A stretch of DNA of 64,000 nucleotides from Hyphomicrobiaceae bacterium (lineage in GTDB: Bacteria; Pseudomonadota; Alphaproteobacteria; Rhizobiales; Devosiaceae): contig JACKJF010000003.1 of NCBI GenBank assembly GCA_020638095.1, positions 62,001-126,000 of the forward strand, read 5' to 3'. The position numbers were made by a program, and so were the translations under genes. The notes below the pieces were generated by a model, which was given only the letters and a program-made list of their open reading frames with translations, was not told the DNA's origin and searched no databases. Positions 9,151 through 18,369 of the stretch are shown piece by piece (the first letter of the stretch is position 1; each line of letters opens with the position of its first letter).

Positions 9151-9191
9151 GCAATTTCCTGCGACAGGCACATATTCGAGGAGAGGTTTCG

Positions 9192-9584
9192 ATGAGACTT
9201 GCGGTTGATGGACCGGGACTGTCTGAGCCCGGCGCGCCCTATTCACCCGCCATCATCGCGGGCGGCTTCGTCTTCGTATCTGGACAGGCGTCCATCGATC
9301 CGATGACGCACGAGGTCTTCGGTAACGACATCGTCAGCCAGACGAATGGCACGGTCCGCAATCTCGAAAAAGTTCTGAACGCCGCAGGCTGCTCGCTGAA
9401 TGACGTGGTCAAGATCAACGCCTATCTCGCCGACATCGGAGATTTCGAACGCTTCAGCCGGGCCTATTCGCGGCTCTTCGCCGAACCGCGACCCGCGCGC
9501 ACCACGGTAGGCGCGGCGCTGACCGGCATTCTCGTGGAGATCGATTGCATTGCCCGGCTACCGGACAGCAAGGGTTCAAAATGA
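9192..9584 (+). CDS. RidA/YjgF/YER057c family protein
   Basis: A 130-residue enamine/imine deaminase-family protein. The start at ATG 9192 is fixed by AGGAGAGG six bases upstream. Family landmarks are FVFVSGQ, VVKINAYLADIGDF and RPARTTVG with the conserved Arg that binds the carboxylate of 2-imino acids. RidA proteins hydrolyse reactive imines released by PLP lyases and dehydratases, which fits a D-serine-dehydratase-like enzyme across the divergon and an aminotransferase downstream. Its stop overlaps the ATG of the next gene. Confidence 0.88.
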   Translation: MRLAVDGPGLSEPGAPYSPAIIAGGFVFVSGQASIDPMTHEVFGNDIVSQTNGTVRNLEKVLNAAGCSLNDVVKINAYLADIGDFERFSRAYSRLFAEPRPARTTVGAALTGILVEIDCIARLPDSKGSK

Positions 9585-10357
9585 CGGGGCGACTGAAGGA
9601 CAAGGTCGCCGTTGTGATAGGTTCTGCGCGCGGCATCGGCCGGGCGGTGGCCGAGGCCTTCGGCGCCGAGGGCGCAAGACTGGCGCTGGTTGACTGGAAT
9701 GAAGACGAGGGACGCCGGACAGCAGAGTCCTTCAATCGATCAAATCAAGAATGCATTTTTATCAAGGGGGACGTGAGCAACCGCGGCGATTTGCTGCGCG
9801 CGGTCGACGATGTCATCGGGCGTTTCGGCCGCATCGACATTTTGTGTCAGAATGCCGGGATTTTCCCTCAGACCTTGATCGAAGACATCTCCGAGGACGA
9901 ATGGGATCGGGTTCTTGCCGTCAATCTCAAGGGCACGTTTCTTTCGGTCCAGGCCTGCCTTCCGGTTATGCGCGCTCAGGGCTACGGCCGGATCGTTTTG
10001 ACTTCCTCAATTACCGGGCCGCGCGTGGGCCAGCCGCGCAACGCCCACTATTCCGCGACCAAGGCTGGAATGAACGGCTTCATGCGCACCGCGGCGCTGG
10101 AACTTGCGCCATCCGGAATCACCATCAATGCCGTCGAGCCGGGCAACATTCTGACTGAAGGCATCACGGGCGGCGGGCATGACGAAGCCTTCTTCATCGC
10201 CCAGCAGGCAGCAATCCCCATGGGGCGGTTGGGCACTCCGCAGGAAGTCGCCCATGCCTACGTGTTTCTGGCATCCGACGAGGCTGCCTACATTACCGGC
10301 CAATCGATCATTGTCGACGGCGGACAAATTCTACCCGAAGGCGCGGTCACACCCTAG
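9581..10357 (+). CDS. Short-chain dehydrogenase/reductase (SDR)
   Basis: A 258-residue classical SDR. The NAD(P)-binding glycine motif is GSARGIGRAV, followed by an acidic residue after beta-2 (LVDWNEDE) that favours NAD. NAG is present in CQNAGIFP, the catalytic Ser in LTSSITGP and YSATK as Tyr-Lys pair. C-terminal ITGQSIIVDGGQILPEG is standard. The ATG overlaps the stop of the Rid gene (ATGA), so the two are co-translated. It probably oxidises a hydroxyl of the sugar or amino-acid intermediate handled by this locus. Confidence 0.88.
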   Translation: MTGRLKDKVAVVIGSARGIGRAVAEAFGAEGARLALVDWNEDEGRRTAESFNRSNQECIFIKGDVSNRGDLLRAVDDVIGRFGRIDILCQNAGIFPQTLIEDISEDEWDRVLAVNLKGTFLSVQACLPVMRAQGYGRIVLTSSITGPRVGQPRNAHYSATKAGMNGFMRTAALELAPSGITINAVEPGNILTEGITGGGHDEAFFIAQQAAIPMGRLGTPQEVAHAYVFLASDEAAYITGQSIIVDGGQILPEGAVTP

Positions 10358-10435
10358 CAGACGATTCCCGCGCCAGCCCTGCTACGCCATCGTTGATCCG
10401 GCTGCCGCCGGCAACCCTTTGAAAGGTCCCGTCGA

Positions 10436-11740
10436 ATGAATTTTGACAAATCCGCCGCCTACAATGCGGGTGCCGCAACCCTCATTCCGGGCAGTGTGAA
10501 TTCAAACGTCCGTCTCGCAGGATACCCGCTACCGCTATGTTTCGAACGCGGCGAAGGACCATACCTCTTTGACATCGACGGCAATCGTTACGTCGACTAC
10601 GCGCTAGGTATGGGCCCAACCATTCTCGGTCACGCCCCCAAGGAGATATGCGCGGCCGTTGCCGCCTCGCTGGCCAGCGGGCAGCTTTTCGCCGGTCAGC
10701 ACCCCGCGGAACTGGAACTGGCGCGCCGCATGAACAAGCTCGTTCCGAGCGCCGAATCCGTTCGTTTCGGGCTGACGGGGTCCGAGGCGGTACAAGCGGC
10801 GATCAGGCTCGCGAGGGCTCATACAGGTCGTCAGAAATTCATCAAATTCGAGGGCCAATATCACGGCTGGTACGACAACGTTCTACTCAACCACGCGCCC
10901 CGCGTCTTGGCCGAAGGCGATGTTGGTGAAATACCGCGCGAGATTCACTTCGAGACCAAGGGGCAAGCTCGCTCGGTTGGTCAGGACGTTGTGGTTCTGC
11001 CCTGGAATCGGCTCGATCTGGTCGAACGGGTTCTGGACAAGGTCGGCGATGAGATTGCCGCCATCATCACTGAGCCCGCCATGTGCAACACGGGTGCAAT
11101 CGCCCCTGCGGCGGGGTTTCTTGAAGGGTTGCGCGCGGCGTCAACCCGACACGGTGTGATCCTCATCTTCGATGAGGTAATCACGGGTTTCCGGCTTGCA
11201 ATCGGTGGCGGACAGCAGAGATTTGGCGTGACACCGGATCTGTCGACCTTTGCCAAAGCGATGGCTGCAGGGTTTCCCGTCTCTGCGCTCGCGGGCAGGC
11301 GCGAACTGATGGATCTGTTTGCCAAAGGCGTGAACCACTCAGGCACTTACAATTCCAACCTACCTGGCATTGCCGCGGCAATCGCGACCCTTGATCTTCT
11401 GGGGGCCAACAATGCGAGACTTCTGGAGGATGCGGACGCGGCGGGAACCGAGCTCATGCGCGGCATCGCCGTAATGGGCCAAGAGCGTGGCATGAACCTT
11501 AGGGTTCAGGGATTTGGCACCTGCTTCAACGTCTTCTTTGCGCGGGAACAACATGTCGTGTCCGACTATCAGAGCTACCGGCGCACCGACCTGGAAATGC
11601 AGCAGCGCTTTTTGCGGGAGCTCCTAAACCGGGGAATCCGGCCCACCAGCCGTGGCACGTGGTTCGTTTCGACCGCGCATACAAAGGCGGCAATCGACGA
11701 AACTCTGGAAAAGGTTGGAATTGCGCTTGGGGCGCTATGA
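10436..11740 (+). CDS. Class III aminotransferase, glutamate-1-semialdehyde aminomutase-like
   Basis: A 434-residue fold-type I PLP enzyme. Visible are FGLTGSEAVQAAIRLAR (phosphate-binding region), QYHGWYDN, IFDEVITGFR with Asp246 to the pyridine nitrogen, and FAKAMAAGFPVSAL with Lys274 as PLP lysine. It resembles HemL-type enzymes, but the catabolic operon and absence of other heme genes suggest an amino-group transfer on a 3- or omega-amino substrate. Start ATG 10436 follows AAAGGTCCC. It is the last gene of the GntR-Rid-SDR run; the 260 bases downstream show no clear terminator. Confidence 0.85.
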   Translation: MNFDKSAAYNAGAATLIPGSVNSNVRLAGYPLPLCFERGEGPYLFDIDGNRYVDYALGMGPTILGHAPKEICAAVAASLASGQLFAGQHPAELELARRMNKLVPSAESVRFGLTGSEAVQAAIRLARAHTGRQKFIKFEGQYHGWYDNVLLNHAPRVLAEGDVGEIPREIHFETKGQARSVGQDVVVLPWNRLDLVERVLDKVGDEIAAIITEPAMCNTGAIAPAAGFLEGLRAASTRHGVILIFDEVITGFRLAIGGGQQRFGVTPDLSTFAKAMAAGFPVSALAGRRELMDLFAKGVNHSGTYNSNLPGIAAAIATLDLLGANNARLLEDADAAGTELMRGIAVMGQERGMNLRVQGFGTCFNVFFAREQHVVSDYQSYRRTDLEMQQRFLRELLNRGIRPTSRGTWFVSTAHTKAAIDETLEKVGIALGAL

Positions 11741-12003
11741 TTCCTGGCAATCAGGCCGGTTTGCAACCCGCATCGCCCTGGCAGCGCGTGAACAATACTC
11801 GGACATGCAACCCTAAGGCCGTGAAGGAAGTGCCACCCGGCCGTCTATTGCGGTATCACATCAACCGCATTGCGGATGACCTGCCCCCTGAACACCGCAA
11901 CACCCGCCCCTGGCCCGACGTACCGTTGCTGGCTTGACGGATCGGGGCAAAGCGAAAACACTGAATTTCTGGCGGAATCGCCGCTTGGGTGATCAGGGCA
12001 ATC

Positions 12004-13029
12004 GTGAAGTCAACTCTTGCCGATGTGGCGCGTGAAGCCGGCGTCAGCCTGACGACAGTGGACCGGGTGATCAACCGGCGCGGCAGCGTCAGGCCCGAGA
12101 CCGAACAGGCGGTTCTGGATGTTGCGCGCCGGATCGGCCTGGATCGCTCACTCAATCTGGTGCCGGTCAGCCTGCTTAGGTTCAACCTCGTCATGCACCA
12201 GAGCCGTGCCGGATTCTTCCGCAAGATGCAGCGCTCCCTGAGGTTGGCGCAGAACAAGTTCCGCCATCTCAACGTCGTGCTCAACACCTTCTGGTTCGAT
12301 CTCGACAAGCAGGAGGGCCCGGGACTTGCCATTGAGCGGGCGGCGCGCCACTGCCATGGTCTGATCTATGTCGGACCCGATCATCCGGAGGCAGTTGACG
12401 CGTTGCAGAGGGTGCCGCCGGAATGCCCGATACTGACCTTCGCGACCGACATTTTCGCCATTCGTCGTGCTGCCTATTTCGGCCTAGACAATCACTCGAT
12501 CGGCCGGTTGGCAGGGGACCTCATTGGCCGTTTCCTGGGTGGAAAGACGGGCAAGGTCCTGCCGCTGATCGGACTTTCCCGCTACGTCGGCCACCGCCAG
12601 CGTGAGGCCGGGTTTCGCAGCGTCATCGCCGAACGCCATCCCCACATCGCGGTGCTGAAGACGTTCGAAACCCATGAGGTTCCCGACAATGCCCGCCGGC
12701 ACGTCGCCGAGCAGATGCGCCACCATCCCGACCTCATCGGAATCTACAATTCTTCGAATGGCAACCTGGCGATCAGCGAATTACTGACAGAGACAGGCAA
12801 GCAGGACCTGACCTTCATCAATCATGAATTGACGCAATCAACCCGCACCTTCCTCATGAACGGCGTTATCGACGTGATCATCGACCACAACACCGACAAC
12901 GAGTTTCTCAACGCATTGGAATATCTGCTCTTCATCAACCATCGGATGACAGCAGAGGAAATGCGAAATCGCAACAATCTCGACCTCTACTTTCGCGAAA
13001 CGGCAGTCCAGGCAGTTCCCGCCGTCTGA
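12004..13029 (+). CDS. LacI family transcriptional regulator
   Basis: 341 residues from the GTG at 12004 (another in-frame GTG lies at 11989). The N-terminal helix-turn-helix reads STLADVAREAGVSLTTVDRVIN with the hinge helix following, and the rest is a periplasmic-binding-protein-like sensor domain (GLIYVGPDHPEAV, GLDNHSIGRLAGDLIG, IGIYNSSNGNLAI). It belongs to the branch whose sensors resemble ribose- or inositol-binding proteins. It converges on the first Gfo/Idh gene and is the only plus-strand gene between 11.8 and 24 kb, making it a likely local regulator of the aminated-sugar cluster. Confidence 0.87.
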   Translation: MKSTLADVAREAGVSLTTVDRVINRRGSVRPETEQAVLDVARRIGLDRSLNLVPVSLLRFNLVMHQSRAGFFRKMQRSLRLAQNKFRHLNVVLNTFWFDLDKQEGPGLAIERAARHCHGLIYVGPDHPEAVDALQRVPPECPILTFATDIFAIRRAAYFGLDNHSIGRLAGDLIGRFLGGKTGKVLPLIGLSRYVGHRQREAGFRSVIAERHPHIAVLKTFETHEVPDNARRHVAEQMRHHPDLIGIYNSSNGNLAISELLTETGKQDLTFINHELTQSTRTFLMNGVIDVIIDHNTDNEFLNALEYLLFINHRMTAEEMRNRNNLDLYFRETAVQAVPAV

Positions 13030-13057
13030 TTCACATCGTGGCGGGTCCGGCCTGGCC

Positions 13058-14218
13058 TCAGAGTTGGTATGCGCGGCGGAATCGTTCCGGGGAAACCTCG
13101 ATGGATCGTTCCGCATGGCTTGAAGCACTCGAAATCGCAGCCTCAACCAGTTCGAGCCCGATGAGTCCGGCCCCAAAAGAGGGATATTCCTGCCCGGCTT
13201 CGCCCTGCATCGCGGCCCAAGACTCCGCCACGACCGTTCGAAACGCCTCCAGGTAGCCGTCCGGGTTGCCGGGGCCGGTGAGAATTACCGCCTGTTCGGC
13301 CGGATCGAGCCGGCTCTTGTCGCGGTAGCGGAGAATTTTGTGGCCGCTACCGCGCTCTACATAGGTCGCGGCCTCTTCCTGCTGCCAGTCAAAGCCCGCA
13401 CTGGAGCCATCGACACTGATTGCGATATGGTTTGCGTTTCCCGGCGAAACCACCGAAACGCTGCAGGTACCGGAGGCGCCGCCGCGAAGGGAAAACAGGA
13501 TATCCGCCTGCTCTTCGAGGCCAACACCAACATCGATGCCGCCGTCCGAACCGGGAATGCCATCTGGTCTCGGCCCCTGGCCCGGCCCTCCAAGCCACGT
13601 TCTTTTCGGCCGGCGCGTGTTGAACCGCGCGGATAGTGTCTCCACCGGCTCTCCCAGAATGTACTGAACCAGATCGAACCAGTGGATGCCAATGTCCATC
13701 AATGCGTAGGACGGGCCGCAAAGTCCTGGAGTGAAATGCCATTGGTAAGCGGACGTCTCGAAGACGTCCTGAGATAGATAGGCGCCGGCGACGCGCCAGA
13801 TTTCGCCGAATGCGCCCTCGCGCACGCGCGTCCGAAGTTCCCTCACGATGGGATAACCGCGGTAACAATAGGCGACGGCGCCAATGCGGCCCGTCGCTTC
13901 GGCGGCCTCGATCATGCGGGCCGCCTCTTGCGTCGAAACGGCCATGGGTTTTTCGCAAAGGACATGCGCGCCCGCCCGGAACGCAGCGATCGTCTGTTCG
14001 GCATGAAAGCGATTGGGCGTGCAGACATGAACGACATCCGGCTTCTGCTCGTTCAGCATCAAGTTGAAATCGTCATAGGCCGGAGCTTTTGAAAATGCCG
14101 CGGCCGCCTGCCCCGTCCGCCCGCACACGCCAACCAGCTCTCCGCCGAGATCAGCGATCAGCCGTGCGTGAACCCTGCCAATCGCTCCGGTTCCCACAAT
14201 CGCAGCCCGCATCTGCAA
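13058..14218 (-). CDS. Gfo/Idh/MocA family oxidoreductase (copy 1)
   Basis: A 386-residue NAD(P)-dependent sugar or cyclitol dehydrogenase. An N-terminal Rossmann motif GTGAIGRVHA is followed by VCTPNRFHAE and CEKPMAVS with the catalytic-region Lys. The C-terminal half is the alpha/beta substrate domain with DIGIHWFDL (His/Asp pair) and a DGIPGSDGGIDVG insertion. ATG at 14218 or the second Met at 14212 may be used. Three genes of this family occur in the cluster. They are too unlike one another to be recent duplicates, so each probably acts on a different intermediate. Confidence 0.87.
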   Translation of the reverse strand: MQMRAAIVGTGAIGRVHARLIADLGGELVGVCGRTGQAAAAFSKAPAYDDFNLMLNEQKPDVVHVCTPNRFHAEQTIAAFRAGAHVLCEKPMAVSTQEAARMIEAAEATGRIGAVAYCYRGYPIVRELRTRVREGAFGEIWRVAGAYLSQDVFETSAYQWHFTPGLCGPSYALMDIGIHWFDLVQYILGEPVETLSARFNTRRPKRTWLGGPGQGPRPDGIPGSDGGIDVGVGLEEQADILFSLRGGASGTCSVSVVSPGNANHIAISVDGSSAGFDWQQEEAATYVERGSGHKILRYRDKSRLDPAEQAVILTGPGNPDGYLEAFRTVVAESWAAMQGEAGQEYPSFGAGLIGLELVEAAISSASSHAERSIEVSPERFRRAYQL

Positions 14219-14380
14219 CTCCGTCTGTCCGAAGGCACCATCGCTTTGAGAGCTACGCGGTTTGTCGAAGGTTCCAAGGTCCAGACCGAAACATTGCGGC
14301 CGGACCGCTTTAGGCCGAGCCGGCGGAGAGCAAACCTTTAATCAACAAAGACCGGTTGGGATTCCCGAAGCAGCCGTGGC

Positions 14381-15865
14381 TTAGCCCTCGCCCAGCGCAT
14401 CGAGTTCCTCGAACGCCTTGCGTAACCGTTCCACACCGGCGCGCATCTGCTCGAAATTGACCCCGGCATAGCCGAAGAACGCGCCATGCTGCGGCTCGAA
14501 GTGATGGTACTGCGACGACATCCGCACGAAGCTCACATTGTGCCTGCGGGCCACTTTGAGCACCTCGCCATCGTCGAAGGGTTGGCGGAACCTGCCAAGA
14601 ATCTGCATGCCGGTGTCGATTTCATCGACGCTGAGCCAGCGGTCCAGCCGTTCACGGCAGAGCTTGACGAAATAGCGTTGGCGCCGCGAATATAGTGCCC
14701 GCATCTTGCGAAGATGGGCCGCAAGGAAGCCCTGGCCAATGAAATCGGCCAAGGCCGTCTGAATTGGTAGGGACGGATAATGTCCCGTCGCGCTCACAAC
14801 GGTGCGGAAAGTCTCGATCAGCGGGTGCGGCACCACGATGTAACCGACTCGCAGGGACGGAAACATCATCTTGGACAACGTGCCGACGTAAATTACCCGT
14901 CCCGACTCGTCGAGCCCCTGCATCGAGGGCACCGGATGACCTCGAAAGCGATATTCACTGTCATAGTCGTCCTCCACGATCCAGGCATCATGAAGGCGGG
15001 CCAACTGCAAAAGCTTCAGCCGGGTTTCAAGCGGCATGACGATTCCCATCGGCCACTGGCAGGAAGGCGTAACGAAAATGAGCCTTGGCCGCGTACCGGC
15101 GAACTCTTCCAGCGCCCATCCATTCTGGTCCGCGCGCAGGGGAACAGCCACACCGCCGGCGTTTGAAAATGCGATTCTGGCCCCGTGATAACCGGGGTCC
15201 TCGATCCAGTACTCGTCGCCGGGATCCATGAATACCCGCCCGATCAGATCGAGCGCCGCCTGCACCCCTGACACGACGATCACCTGGTCGGCATCGCATT
15301 TCACGCCGCGCGAGATCGACAGATAGTCGGCAATCGCGGAACGAAGCTTCGGATAGCCGCCGGCATGGATATAGCCGAATATGTCTTCGTTCATCCGTCG
15401 CGAACTGTTTGCCAGAAGCCTTGCCCAGGTTGCGAAGGGGAAAGTGCCGATTTCCGGATAGCCGGGATGAAACGCGACCTGACCCGGTATCATCTGATCC
15501 ATGGCGCGCCTCGCCATGCGCCCGCCACGTTGTGACAATCGCGGCAATTCGTTGGCAGGCGGTGGTGCCGGCTGCTGGAACAGCGACCGTGGAATGTCGG
15601 CCAGTTGCGTGCCGGAACCCGGTATGGATTCGAGGTAGCCTTCCGCAAGAAGCGCATCATACGCGGCAACGACCGTGTTCCGACTGACACCCAGATCGTC
15701 CGCCAGAATGCGCGTCGCCGGCAGCCGGGCCCGCGCCGGAAGCTTTCCTTCGTGAATGTACTGGCGCAGCTTGTTGTAGAGCTGCCGATGCAGCGGCGTG
15801 TCGTCGTCGCGATCAAGCGACAGCATGTCGAGCGACACGAGAAGCGGGGAGCGACGGGACGGCAT
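14381..15865 (-). CDS. MocR/PdxR family regulator (GntR winged helix fused to class I aminotransferase)
   Basis: 494 residues. Start ATG 15865 has GGAGAGGAG eight to nine bases upstream. The winged helix covers about 20-90 (LGVSRNTVVAAYDALLAEGYLES), and the PLP domain about 120-490 with YVGTLSKMMFPSLRVGY carrying the PLP-binding Lys and EDDYDSEYR the pyridine Asp. These regulators sense PLP adducts; the family is named after MocR of rhizopine (an O-methyl inosamine) catabolism, and most members lie near the genes they control. It sits between a MocA-like dehydrogenase and a sugar aminotransferase. Confidence 0.9.
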   Translation of the reverse strand: MPSRRSPLLVSLDMLSLDRDDDTPLHRQLYNKLRQYIHEGKLPARARLPATRILADDLGVSRNTVVAAYDALLAEGYLESIPGSGTQLADIPRSLFQQPAPPPANELPRLSQRGGRMARRAMDQMIPGQVAFHPGYPEIGTFPFATWARLLANSSRRMNEDIFGYIHAGGYPKLRSAIADYLSISRGVKCDADQVIVVSGVQAALDLIGRVFMDPGDEYWIEDPGYHGARIAFSNAGGVAVPLRADQNGWALEEFAGTRPRLIFVTPSCQWPMGIVMPLETRLKLLQLARLHDAWIVEDDYDSEYRFRGHPVPSMQGLDESGRVIYVGTLSKMMFPSLRVGYIVVPHPLIETFRTVVSATGHYPSLPIQTALADFIGQGFLAAHLRKMRALYSRRQRYFVKLCRERLDRWLSVDEIDTGMQILGRFRQPFDDGEVLKVARRHNVSFVRMSSQYHHFEPQHGAFFGYAGVNFEQMRAGVERLRKAFEELDALGEG

Positions 15866-16183
15866 GTGGTATGACTCCTCTCCGCAAAATTTGTTCAAGT
15901 GGCAGAACCAATAACATGCCTTGTGCCGCTCGAGATCAAGCGCTTTGTTTCGATTCTATTCGTTTGGACTGCGCCGTGATCGCATCCGCCAGCAGGCAAG
16001 ACCGCGCTTTCCGTTTCAGAAACTGAAGCAGGAAATCAGGGACGTTGAAGCTGAATCGATAGGCGCGGACGGCTTTCGGCCTCGTTGGTGGAGGCCGGTT
16101 CCCGACGAGACCGGGCACGGAACGGGGTCCAACGTTCCGCGCCCGGTGAGGTCGCCTGGAGGATTGGCAACGCCAAATGGAGA
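15866..16183. other. 318-base gap between MocR-type and DegT-type genes, with a strong hairpin
   Basis: No coding signal. The MocR-type promoter must lie in the first bases (15866-15930). A hairpin of two 14-base arms with a single mismatch (CCGGGCACGGAACG at 16111-16124 and CGTTCCGCGCCCGG at 16133-16146, 8-base loop) lies 38 bases beyond the stop of the DegT-type gene and would end or stabilise its transcript. No T-run follows on the minus strand, so factor-independent termination is uncertain. Confidence 0.5.
16111..16146 (-). terminator. Hairpin downstream of the DegT-type aminotransferase gene
   Basis: Arms of 14 bases pair with one mismatch around an 8-base loop. The distance from the stop codon at 16184 fits a 3'-end structure, but the lack of a U-tract means it could instead be an RNA-stabilising element. 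Confidence 0.4.
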
Positions 16184-17431
16184 TCAGGCTGACTTAACGT
16201 CGTACTTTTGCGCGTCGATGGCGGCGATCTTGCGGAAATCGGCTTCATCGAAGGGCTTGCCTTCGAGTACCGAACGGGCAGCAACGCCGATATTGTGAAT
16301 GATATCGTCGATCTCTTTTTGCGAGTGTTCGGGATTTGTCGGAACCATGATGGTCCGGTCGAGAATCTCGAGGGACTTGGCGCACATGTCCTTTCTGTAG
16401 GTTTTCCGGCACTCAGCATTCGCAGGCATGTTGTAGGGATTCATCGCTGGATGCGCCGCGCCGGCGCCAAGCAGGACCTGGTCCCATTCCGTATAGTTGT
16501 GCCGTCCGGTCTTGCCGACCACCACGCTCGGAAATACCGCGCTGAACCGTTCGGCGAGATCTGCCGAAGGTAGTGAATAAAAGACATAGGTGGCGCAGTC
16601 ATGTTTCGGACTGTTGAGCGGCGCCGGGCTGAGGCCGAGATTGCCAAGAGAACGGGTGGCATCAAGAATCTGGTCGCGTTCGCTGCGCATGGCGCTGATC
16701 ATGCCGTCGATGCGGTCGAGTTGGACGTTCAGCATCGCACCCATCAGCTCCGAAGCGCGGGCGCCGTTCGCCGAGAAAGGCGTGAACCTCTCGTCGCGGC
16801 CTTGCCAATAAAAATGACAGGGATCGATTACGCAGCGCGCCCGTTCGGCCGTCACGTCATCATTGATGGCAACGCCCCCGCCCTCGCCTGACGTCATGTT
16901 CTTGAAATAGTTGAAACTGAAAGCGCCGGCGTCGCCGATCGTACCGAATTTTCGGCCCTCATATCCGCCGCCAACGCCCTGACAGGCATCTTCGACGACC
17001 AGAAGGTTGTGCCGGCGCGCAATGTCCATGATCCTGTTCATGTCGCAGGCCGTGCCCCACATATGCACCGGGATAACGGCGCGCGTGCGCGGACCGATGG
17101 CCGCTTCGATGGCCTGCGGACTGATGGTCAAAGTCTCGTCGATATCGACGATAACCGGTATGGCGCCACTCGACAGAACAGACGTTGCGGTCGCCATGTA
17201 GGTATGGGCTGGCACGAGCACTTCGTCGCCTGGCCCAACGCCCAATGCAACCAAAGCGGCTACGAGCGCATTGCTGCCACTGGCCGCCAGATCAAAGTGT
17301 CTGGCGCCGAGATGCCGTGCGTAACGCTCTTCGAAACGTGCACATTCACTATTCTCGCCATACCGGAAGAGAGCCTTCTTGCGGATGACCTTCGCGACCG
17401 CATCAATTTCTTCTTCGCCGATCGTGTACAT
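16184..17431 (-). CDS. DegT/DnrJ/EryC1/StrS family sugar aminotransferase
   Basis: A 415-residue PLP enzyme of the secondary-metabolic aminotransferase family, which transfers amino groups to keto-sugars or keto-cyclitols. Motifs are GDEVLVPAHTYMATAT, VVEDACQGVGG (pyridine Asp region) and FSFNYFKNMTSGEGGGV with the PLP Lys. The C-terminal extension of about 40 residues (GKPFDEADFRKI...) is longer than in most family members. In a cluster full of dehydrogenases and isomerases a catabolic role, removing the amino group of an amino-sugar or aminocyclitol to give a ketose/inosose, is my inference; the family itself is mostly known for biosynthesis. Confidence 0.87.
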   Translation of the reverse strand: MYTIGEEEIDAVAKVIRKKALFRYGENSECARFEERYARHLGARHFDLAASGSNALVAALVALGVGPGDEVLVPAHTYMATATSVLSSGAIPVIVDIDETLTISPQAIEAAIGPRTRAVIPVHMWGTACDMNRIMDIARRHNLLVVEDACQGVGGGYEGRKFGTIGDAGAFSFNYFKNMTSGEGGGVAINDDVTAERARCVIDPCHFYWQGRDERFTPFSANGARASELMGAMLNVQLDRIDGMISAMRSERDQILDATRSLGNLGLSPAPLNSPKHDCATYVFYSLPSADLAERFSAVFPSVVVGKTGRHNYTEWDQVLLGAGAAHPAMNPYNMPANAECRKTYRKDMCAKSLEILDRTIMVPTNPEHSQKEIDDIIHNIGVAARSVLEGKPFDEADFRKIAAIDAQKYDVKSA

Positions 17432-17570
17432 CTATTCTTCTCGTCGTGTTGCGATTGAAACTGCACCGACGCTAGTCAAAAGCGATCCTGCCAGAAAGTG
17501 CCACAAGGGGGGTGTTCAAAAGGACCACTTGGCCCGCGAAACCAGATCTCGAATGAGCAATGCGACGGCC

Positions 17571-18368
17571 CTAAAACCGCATCGCATTTTTGCGCATGAT
17601 GGCCGCCGCAAGCAGAGCGATCACAATGGTCGAACCGATGACCAGCACGACCAGCGCATTGATGTCCGGCGTAAAACCCACCCGCATTTTGCCAAGCAGG
17701 CGAACCGGCAGCGTCGTGTTGGAGCCGGACAGAAACAGCGTCAACAGCGTCTCATCAAAGGAAATCGTGAATGAGAGCATCATCCCGACCACCAGGGGGG
17801 CAAGGAGTTGTGGCAGGATGACATGGCGAAACGTCTGCCAGCCGCTGGCACCAAGGTCTGCGGAGGCCTCGTAGAGCGATAGCGGTAGGTTTCCAAGCCG
17901 GGTCGAAACGAGCCGGAATGTGATGGCCTCGACCAGCACCACGTGCCCGATCACCACGGTGACGAGGCTCCGGTCGATATTCAGCCCGGACAGGAACAGC
18001 AGAAGCGCCAAACCCGTGATGATGGGCGGCATGACGAAGGGCAAATAGATGATCGTCTGAAGAAACGTGCGGCCAATTGCATAGGCCTTGTCCAGATAAA
18101 GACCAGTCAGGACCGCCAGAACTGCTGAAATGATCGTCGCGGCAAGCCCAACGAAGATCGAGTTGACGACGGCCTCGATCAGATCGCGCTGGTTGCCAAG
18201 TGCCTGGTAGGCAGCGAGCGACGGCGCAGAAAAATCCGGACGCCCACCCTGAAGCGGAAAGATCGACAGGCCGAGTGTGACCAGCATGGGCGCAAAGGTA
18301 ACGATAACCACGAAGCCGAACATCAGTCCGGCAAATGCGATCGCGAGTTTTTCAAGCGGCGAGGTCAT
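17571..18368 (-). CDS. ABC transporter permease, PotC-like
   Basis: A 265-residue inner-membrane permease with about six helices and the EAA loop (YEASADLGASGWQTFRHVILP). It forms the second half of a polyamine/Fe/opine-type (PotABCD-class) importer. It begins one base after the stop of the PotB-like gene. PotC-class proteins in alphaproteobacteria take up putrescine, spermidine, GABA, mannopine and similar cationic or amino-sugar conjugates, so the subfamily name does not fix the substrate. Confidence 0.9.
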   Translation of the reverse strand: MTSPLEKLAIAFAGLMFGFVVIVTFAPMLVTLGLSIFPLQGGRPDFSAPSLAAYQALGNQRDLIEAVVNSIFVGLAATIISAVLAVLTGLYLDKAYAIGRTFLQTIIYLPFVMPPIITGLALLLFLSGLNIDRSLVTVVIGHVVLVEAITFRLVSTRLGNLPLSLYEASADLGASGWQTFRHVILPQLLAPLVVGMMLSFTISFDETLLTLFLSGSNTTLPVRLLGKMRVGFTPDINALVVLVIGSTIVIALLAAAIMRKNAMRF

Positions 18369-18369
18369 C

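Noticed and set aside
11849..11869. TGCGGT-N9-ACCGCA inverted repeat upstream of the LacI gene
   Set aside because: Arms are only six bases and the centre lacks the CG step usual in LacI operators; chance occurrence is likely in GC-rich DNA.
17477..17530. Sigma-54-like promoter (TGGCAC...TGGCA on the minus strand) upstream of the DegT-type gene
   Set aside because: The -24 GG to -12 GC distance is nine instead of ten bases and the -12 motif is poor, so I do not call it.
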